Part shown: piece after piece, positions 6,820 through 10,734 of the stretch
Position numbering within the stretch: position 1 is the first letter of the stretch
Layout of the letters: every line of letters begins with the position of its first letter
Assembly: GCA_001303705.1 (NCBI GenBank)
Contig: LJUI01000106.1
Span: 1-10,734, forward strand
DNA: 10,734 nt
Reading direction: 5' to 3'
From: a candidate division TA06 bacterium SM23_40
GTDB lineage: Bacteria; LJUI01; SM1-40
Notes under the pieces: generated by a model
The model's input: the letters and a program-made list of their open reading frames with translations, nothing else
Databases searched by the model: none
Told to the model about the DNA's origin: nothing
Program-made: the position numbers and the translations under genes

Positions 6820-6846
6820 CCCGGAACGCAGAACTGCTGTTCCGGG
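6820..6846 (+). other. intercistronic hairpin upstream of the Met-rich protein gene
   Basis: CCCGGAAC (6820-6827) pairs perfectly with GTTCCGGG (6839-6846). Three further pairs are possible inside the eleven-base loop. It begins eleven bases after the sensor stop and ends ten bases before the next ribosome binding site (AAAGGAG, 6857-6863), with no T-run. It probably shields or marks the 5' end of a processed Met-rich mRNA, or partly attenuates the operon. Confidence 0.5.
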
Positions 6847-6868
6847 GCAGCAGACGAAAGGAGAACGA

Positions 6869-7558
6869 ATGATGAGACAACGCCACCTCAGGCTTCTCGC
6901 ATCTCTTACGGCGCTGACCTTGCTTTTCGCCGTGCCGGCGCTGGCGCAGGCTGAGGAGATCGACAAGGAGATGGAAGTCGACCTGGAGACCATCATGATG
7001 GATGATGGCTGTCTGCTCATGGGCGGACCCGGATACTGCCTGCTCGCCATGGGCGAAGAGGGCGAGATGGAGATGGGCGAGTTCGAAGGCTGGCCGCTCA
7101 TGGGCGGAGCGGGAGGTCCCATGCGCATGGGCGGAGCGGGATGTCCCATGTACATGGGCGGACCGGGATGCTGCGCGATGCTCGATCTGACCGAGCAGCA
7201 GCAGAAGAGGCTGCAGGAGATGCGGACCGCCTCTGCCGAACAGATGTTCGAGATGAAGAACGAGCTGGGGAAGCTCCGCATCGATCTGAGAAGTCTGATC
7301 CTCTCGGAGACACCTGACCAGCGCAAGATCGAGCGGATGATCGACCAGATCGGCGAGCTCCAGACCAAAATCATGAAGCAGAGGGTCCGGAACAGGCTCG
7401 AGATGCGCAATGTCCTCACCCCGGAACAGTGGGAGAAGTGGCGGAAGTTCGCCATGAGCTGCCCGCACGGCCATCGCCAGATCCGCATGCATCGCATGAA
7501 GGGCCCTGAGGGTATGATGAAGAAAGAGATCATGATGAAAATGGAAAAGAGCGAATAA
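6869..7558 (+). CDS. Met/Cys-rich Spy/CpxP-like periplasmic protein
   Basis: The product is 229 aa. A signal peptide at about residues 1-28 (PALAQA) indicates periplasmic export. Residues 33-105 are extremely rich in Met, Gly and Glu, with Cys at 48, 57, 92, 101 and 102 and repeats of the form MGG-x-G-x-P-M. A helical LTxxQ domain follows (LTEQQQKRLQEM at 107-118, LTPEQWEKW at 183-191), as in Spy, CpxP and ZraP. The tail has Cys-Pro-His-Gly-His (198-202) and a Met/Lys-rich end. Clustered Met, Cys and His suggest soft-metal binding (Cu, Ag or similar) or a metal-modulated chaperone; this is inference. AAAGGAG lies five bases before the first ATG and eight before a second ATG at 6872. The gene is last in the sigma cassette, after a hairpin, and is followed by a strong terminator, so it may be the abundant effector of the system. 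Confidence 0.82.
   Translation: MMRQRHLRLLASLTALTLLFAVPALAQAEEIDKEMEVDLETIMMDDGCLLMGGPGYCLLAMGEEGEMEMGEFEGWPLMGGAGGPMRMGGAGCPMYMGGPGCCAMLDLTEQQQKRLQEMRTASAEQMFEMKNELGKLRIDLRSLILSETPDQRKIERMIDQIGELQTKIMKQRVRNRLEMRNVLTPEQWEKWRKFAMSCPHGHRQIRMHRMKGPEGMMKKEIMMKMEKSE
7100..7180 (+). repeat. 27-nt tandem repeat, three copies, in the Met-rich coding region
   Basis: Three in-frame copies of a 27-base unit lie at 7100-7126, 7127-7153 and 7154-7180, each opening ATGGGCGGA. The first two encode MGGAGGPMR and MGGAGCPMY; the third diverges to MGGPGCCAM. A related partial copy begins at 7019 (MGGPGYC). Copies one and two differ at only a few bases, which suggests recent unit duplication. Confidence 0.8.
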
Positions 7559-7577
7559 CCGATTGGAGGATGCAGAA

Positions 7578-7615
7578 AGACGGCGATCCGTTCGTGGATC
7601 GCCGTCTCTGTTTTT
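7578..7615 (+). terminator. intrinsic terminator of the sigma/metal-sensor operon
   Basis: A perfect 12-bp stem (7578-7589 with 7596-7607, AGACGGCGATCC/GGATCGCCGTCT) closes a six-base loop containing TTCG. A T-rich tail with TTTTT at 7611-7615 follows. It starts about 20 bases after the Met-rich gene stop and separates the operon from the amidohydrolase. Confidence 0.9.
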
Positions 7616-7665
7616 GGAGTCGTGGCGCCTCGGGCTGCTCCCGATCGGTCCCTCGGCTTCCGCCG

Positions 7666-7694
7666 TTGACACCACAACTCTCACATACTAGTCT
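7666..7694 (+). promoter_or_regulatory. candidate sigma70 promoter of the amidohydrolase gene
   Basis: A perfect TTGACA (7666-7671) is followed at 17 bases by TAGTCT (7689-7694). This keeps only the key T, A and final T of the -10 box. It lies between the terminator and the amidohydrolase, leaving a leader of about 55 bases. The weak -10 makes this moderate evidence. Confidence 0.4.
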
Positions 7695-7757
7695 CAACCA
7701 TGTGCATGCTGATGCGCCTCTATGCTATTCGACTAATTATCATCTATGGAGGCAGTG

Positions 7758-9113
7758 ATGGCTGATTCGGAGATCGGTGTTGTGAGACTCGTGGGCGGCA
7801 CGGCACTCACGCCGCACCAACTCATCCGTGACATGAGTCTGGCCATCTCCAACGGAAGGATCGTAAGTCTTTCAGGGAGAGTGCCGATCTCTGGTGGAGA
7901 CGTACCCAGTCATGAGGAAACACCGTCCCTTCCGCAGACCCGGGCAGGTCAAGACACGCTCCCCAGCCAGGAACCCCACGGTGGATTCAATGAAAGCATC
8001 ACTATCGACACGAAGGGCATGACGATCCTCCCCGGCCTGATCAACATCCACGACCATCTCCTCGGGACCTGGCATTCGAAAATCGGCGGCGGCCCGTACC
8101 CGAACGTCTACCGTTGGCTCAAGGCCGTCGAGTATCATCCCCTCAGGATTGAGTGCAAGAAGAATACCGAGGAGGACATCTATCTCCTCGGGGCGTACAA
8201 GAACCTCTTCTCAGGCGTCACCACCGTCCTCGATCACTACATCCGCTATGACCCGGATTTCTATCAGGCCCTCCCGCTGCGCGTCATCCACGAGTTCGGC
8301 CGGACGTGGACGCTGCGGGAGGAGACGGGCTGGGGAGGAACGATTGAGGAGGAGTTCAGCAGAACGAATGGCCGGCAGCCGTACGTGATCCACATCGCCG
8401 AAGGCGTCGATGGGGAGGCCCGATCCGAGCTCGCAGCACTGGAACGGCGAGGCGTCCTCGCGCGCAACACCGTGCTGGTGCACGCGATTGCGCTCAGCGA
8501 CCAGGAGATCGAACTCATCGCGCAGCGCGGCGCCACCGTGGCCTGGTGCCCGGCATCGAACATCTTTCTCTACGGTGCGACGGCCAACCTCCCGGAGCTC
8601 CTCTCATCCGGCGTCAACGTCGCGATCGGAACAGATTCCTCCTGGTCCGGAAGTGCGAACCTGCTGGAGGAGATCCTGCTGGAGGAGATCCTGTATGCGC
8701 GGCGCTGTGCGGAGGAGGTATTCGGTCTCCCGCTCGACGCCCGGACGATCCTCTCCATGGTGACGACCAATGCTGCAACAGGACTTCAGAGGAGTGGAGA
8801 GATCGGCGCCCTCGCCCCGGGCTATCTCGCGGACATCCTCGTCCTCGAGGGCGAGGAATCGGATCCGTACCAGCGCGCCGTCAGGGCGAATCCAGAAGAC
8901 ATCGATCTGCTGCTCCTCGAAGGACGTCCCGTCCTCGGGTCCATACGCCATGAGGACATCGCGTCTGCCCGCCTCTCCTCGTTCTCCCGTGTGAAGGTCA
9001 ACGGCAGGGAGAAATTCGTGGCCGGCGATCCCATCGCCCTGAGGGAGCGCATGTGGGAGGTATCGGGCACAGTGAAGAGATTCCCTTTTCTCCCGATCGC
9101 CCGAGCAGAGTAA
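7758..9113 (+). CDS. metal-dependent amidohydrolase (Atz/Trz, cytosine-deaminase-like family)
   Basis: The product is 451 aa from the ATG at 7758, chosen because GGAGG (7748-7752) sits five bases before it; an ATG at 7746 would overlap that site. Metal and catalytic residues of the TIM-barrel amidohydrolases are in order: H98-x-H100 (INIHDH), H212 with E215 (VIHIAE), H242 (LVHAIAL), the conserved WCPASN at about 263-268, and D293 in IGTDSS. The C-terminal GALAPGYLADILVL closes the small beta-sandwich. The family hydrolyses amidine, amide or halide bonds on ring or chain compounds (deaminases, chlorohydrolases). The substrate cannot be assigned here. Two oddities are a polar insert of about 40 residues (42-80) in the N-terminal beta-sandwich and a duplicated LLEEI (302-311) just after the catalytic aspartate. 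No signal peptide is seen, so it is cytoplasmic. It appears monocistronic, with a terminator upstream and a convergent gene downstream. Confidence 0.88.
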   Translation: MADSEIGVVRLVGGTALTPHQLIRDMSLAISNGRIVSLSGRVPISGGDVPSHEETPSLPQTRAGQDTLPSQEPHGGFNESITIDTKGMTILPGLINIHDHLLGTWHSKIGGGPYPNVYRWLKAVEYHPLRIECKKNTEEDIYLLGAYKNLFSGVTTVLDHYIRYDPDFYQALPLRVIHEFGRTWTLREETGWGGTIEEEFSRTNGRQPYVIHIAEGVDGEARSELAALERRGVLARNTVLVHAIALSDQEIELIAQRGATVAWCPASNIFLYGATANLPELLSSGVNVAIGTDSSWSGSANLLEEILLEEILYARRCAEEVFGLPLDARTILSMVTTNAATGLQRSGEIGALAPGYLADILVLEGEESDPYQRAVRANPEDIDLLLLEGRPVLGSIRHEDIASARLSSFSRVKVNGREKFVAGDPIALRERMWEVSGTVKRFPFLPIARAE

Positions 9114-9147
9114 TCGCCTGGGTACAGCGGTCACTTGATAACGCGAA

Positions 9148-9167
9148 CCGCGACTGAGCGGTCGCGG
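9148..9167. terminator. hairpin between convergent genes, possible shared 3' end
   Basis: CCGCGAC (9148-9154) pairs with GTCGCGG (9161-9167) across a six-base loop, in the 75-bp gap between the convergent amidohydrolase and beta-helix genes. There is no T-run on either strand, so its role as a terminator is uncertain. Confidence 0.35.
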
Positions 9168-9188
9168 ACCGCCTCCCTCCGGGTTGGA

Positions 9189-10268
9189 TCAATCGCCGCA
9201 ATATGATCGCGATCCTGAAACCGCGGGACCGATGACCTGCCCCGGAGCTCTCACACGCAGCCGGAAGCTATCCTCATCGATAACCTCATCGGGGGAGAAT
9301 CCGATCCCGGCCCGGTACAGATATCGGCCGTGCGGAGCAGATGGCGGCACTGCATGAGATCGAAAAATCTGGGCCGTATACTGCCCGGGGAGGTGAACCC
9401 ATATCGGCCCGAGCACTCTCACTGATTGCCCGGCCGGCAGCGCGGCCTGTGAGGCGAACCAGAATTCCCGGGCGGCCGGCCTGCGGTTGATGAACGTGTA
9501 GATCACGCCGACCTTTCCCGCCGGCGCGACATCTGGTCCGTCGGGGCTAATGTACAGAGTGATCGAGTCACCCTGATCGAAGAAAAAGGCACCTATGTCA
9601 CTGCGCGTGCTGTCGGGATCGTTCAGCACGGGATCGCCACTGTCGATACAGGGCGACTCCCAGAGCAGGCGGCAGTCATCCCACGCCGGGAAGACGAATA
9701 ACGGATCTGCATCGATGTTCCCCTGCCCCGGCCAACCGCCCTCGACATCACAGTAGGTGAGGACGGGCGAGGAGTTGTACGGATAGACCTCATCAGGGGT
9801 GTTGTCCCAGAGGATGGTATTGTTGATGAACGGCGAGGCGTAACTGCAGAAGATGCCGCCTCCGAACAACAATGCTTCATTGCCCGCTACGGTATTGCCG
9901 CGAAACTCAAGCGGGGGAGAATAGATGATGGCGCCTCCCCCCGCATCTTCCGCTACGTTGCGGGCGATGAGATTTCCGATGACAGAGGGACAGGCGTTAT
10001 GGTAGACAGACAGGCCGCCTCCAGCCAGGGACCAGTTTTCGATGACGCGGTTCTCGAGCAGTTCTGCCAGCCCCTGATCACCGACATGGATCCCCCCGCC
10101 GAAGAGCAACGCCGAGTTGTCGCGAATGAGGTTTCCTGCGACGAGCGGCGCCCCGGATACCGCGTGCACGCCCCCGCCACATCCATAGGCCACATTCCCG
10201 ACGATGACGTTCTCAACGACAGTGGAACCGTCCAGCTCGCAGCGGATCCCGCCGCCGCCGCACCCCGT
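9189..10268 (-). pseudogene. beta-helix protein, 3' part downstream of an in-frame TGA
   Basis: This reading frame continues directly from the upstream segment after the TGA at 10269-10271, with no frame change. The first possible start inside it is a GTG at 10193 without a ribosome binding site, so independent expression is doubtful. Read through, it holds at least six coils of about 26 residues, each opening GGG-I/V/L and ending near GN-x-I-x-x-N. This is the ladder pattern of right-handed parallel beta-helix surface proteins. The usual closing motif follows: DADPLFVFPAWDDCRLLWESPCIDSGDP, then DIGAFFF. The last 105 or so residues (about 209-314 counted from 10193) form an Ig-like domain shared with the secreted protein at 64-1182. 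The gene therefore looks intact except for one stop codon. A nonsense mutation, an assembly or sequencing error, or less likely recoding would explain it. Intact homologues are probably secreted and bind or cleave carbohydrate, but no catalytic residues are evident. Confidence 0.75.
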
Positions 10269-10734
10269 TCACCCTCCCGTCGATAAGTTGGCCTCGATCC
10301 AGTTCCGCGTAATCGTGGGAGACCCATACCCGACGAAGATGCCGGCACCGTGCTCGGTCTCATTCAGTGTGATGATGCACTCCTCGATCGTGGGCGAGGA
10401 GTAGAGGCAGAGGATACCCGCTCCGATGAGCGGCACCTTACCTTTCCGGATCGTGAGCCCTCTCAGAATCGAACCAGGACCTTCGCCCGAGTGGAAAACA
10501 AACCCTCTCCCCTGGCGCTCGCAGTCGATCCCCGTCTTCTCCGGGCCGTGTTCCGAGGTGACGAGTATCGCCCGGCCCCCGAAGTCGATATCTCTGTTGC
10601 CCGGGCCCGTGAACCGACCATCGGCGATGAGAACGGTATCGCCGTCGACTGAAGCATCGATGCCCTGTTGAATGGTGGAGAAATCCCCGGGAATGTGGAT
10701 GATCGCCCCCTCCACAGGCGCTGCGACCAGGGCG
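10269..10734 (-). CDS. beta-helix protein, 5' part (partial at window edge, ends at in-frame TGA)
   Basis: The frame is open to the window's right edge. The first residues visible there, ALVAAPVEGAIIHIPGDF, look like the end of a signal peptide followed by the mature start, so the true ATG lies beyond 10734. A GTG at 10715 is unlikely to be the start. The segment IHIPGDFSTIQQGIDASVDGDTVLIADGRF is the standard N-terminal cap of secreted beta-helix proteins. Coils follow with GAGILCLYSSPTIEECII and GAGIFVGYGSPTITRNWIEAN. The stop TGA (10271-10269) falls in a turn between coils, after STGG and before TGCGGGIRC. It probably belongs to one gene with the segment at 9189-10268. Confidence 0.75.
   Translation of the reverse strand, partial: ALVAAPVEGAIIHIPGDFSTIQQGIDASVDGDTVLIADGRFTGPGNRDIDFGGRAILVTSEHGPEKTGIDCERQGRGFVFHSGEGPGSILRGLTIRKGKVPLIGAGILCLYSSPTIEECIITLNETEHGAGIFVGYGSPTITRNWIEANLSTGG

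Noticed and set aside
6109-7677. Long 522-codon open frame on the minus strand, overlapping a 302-codon one
   Set aside because: It lies opposite the metal-sensor and Met-rich genes. Its protein is Ser/Arg/Pro/Met repeats with no domain, which is what antisense of GC-rich coding DNA gives. The plus-strand genes have signal peptides, ribosome binding sites and LTxxQ motifs.
10225-10271. Selenocysteine insertion at the in-frame TGA
   Set aside because: UGA-Thr-Gly-Cys looks like a UxxC redox motif and a GC-rich hairpin can be drawn just after it. However, the hairpin lacks recognisable bacterial SECIS loop features, and beta-helix surface proteins have no known selenoprotein members. Nonsense mutation or error is simpler.

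Overview
The window is GC-rich bacterial DNA with no mobile elements, tRNAs, rRNAs or CRISPR arrays that I can recognise. One secreted protein ends in a FlgD-Ig/type-A (Por, T9SS-like) sorting domain, and there are large secreted beta-helix and glutamine-amidotransferase-fold proteins. This points to an uncultured lineage of the FCB group, of the kind seen in Eisenbacteria, Krumholzibacteriota or Latescibacterota. That placement is an inference from gene style, not from a marker gene.

Layout. (1) 64-1182, minus: a secreted GATase-fold protein. It is preceded by about 425 bp of non-coding DNA holding a near-consensus sigma70 promoter (TTGACA-N17-GATAAT) and a run of inverted repeats. (2) 1609-3602 (or 3677), minus: a Na+/phosphate cotransporter and a PhoU-like protein, overlapping or nearly touching, so probably one translationally coupled unit. 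(3) 3781-4689, minus: a secreted carbohydrate-binding-like protein with the T9SS-like tail and its own near-consensus promoter. (4) 4903-7558, plus: a four-gene envelope or metal-stress cassette made of an ECF sigma factor, a zinc-finger anti-sigma factor, a CnrX-like membrane-anchored metal sensor and a Met/Cys/Gly-rich Spy/CpxP-like periplasmic protein. A strong intrinsic terminator closes it. (5) 7758-9113, plus: a stand-alone metal-dependent amidohydrolase of the Atz/Trz/cytosine-deaminase type. (6) 9189 to the right edge, minus: a secreted right-handed beta-helix protein split by one in-frame TGA and running off the window.

How it fits together. The transporter and PhoU handle phosphate. 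The sigma cassette looks like a self-contained sensing and response module. The periplasmic LTxxQ sensor and the anti-sigma would hold the sigma factor, and the Met-rich protein would be the effector that binds metal or protects the envelope. Three hairpins punctuate this operon: one between sigma and anti-sigma, one between sensor and Met-rich effector, and the terminator.

The most distinctive observations are these. The otherwise unrelated proteins at the two ends of the window share a C-terminal domain of about 105 residues. The Met-rich effector carries a 27-nt tandem repeat. A structured non-coding leader lies upstream of the first gene. A lone in-frame UGA interrupts the beta-helix gene.
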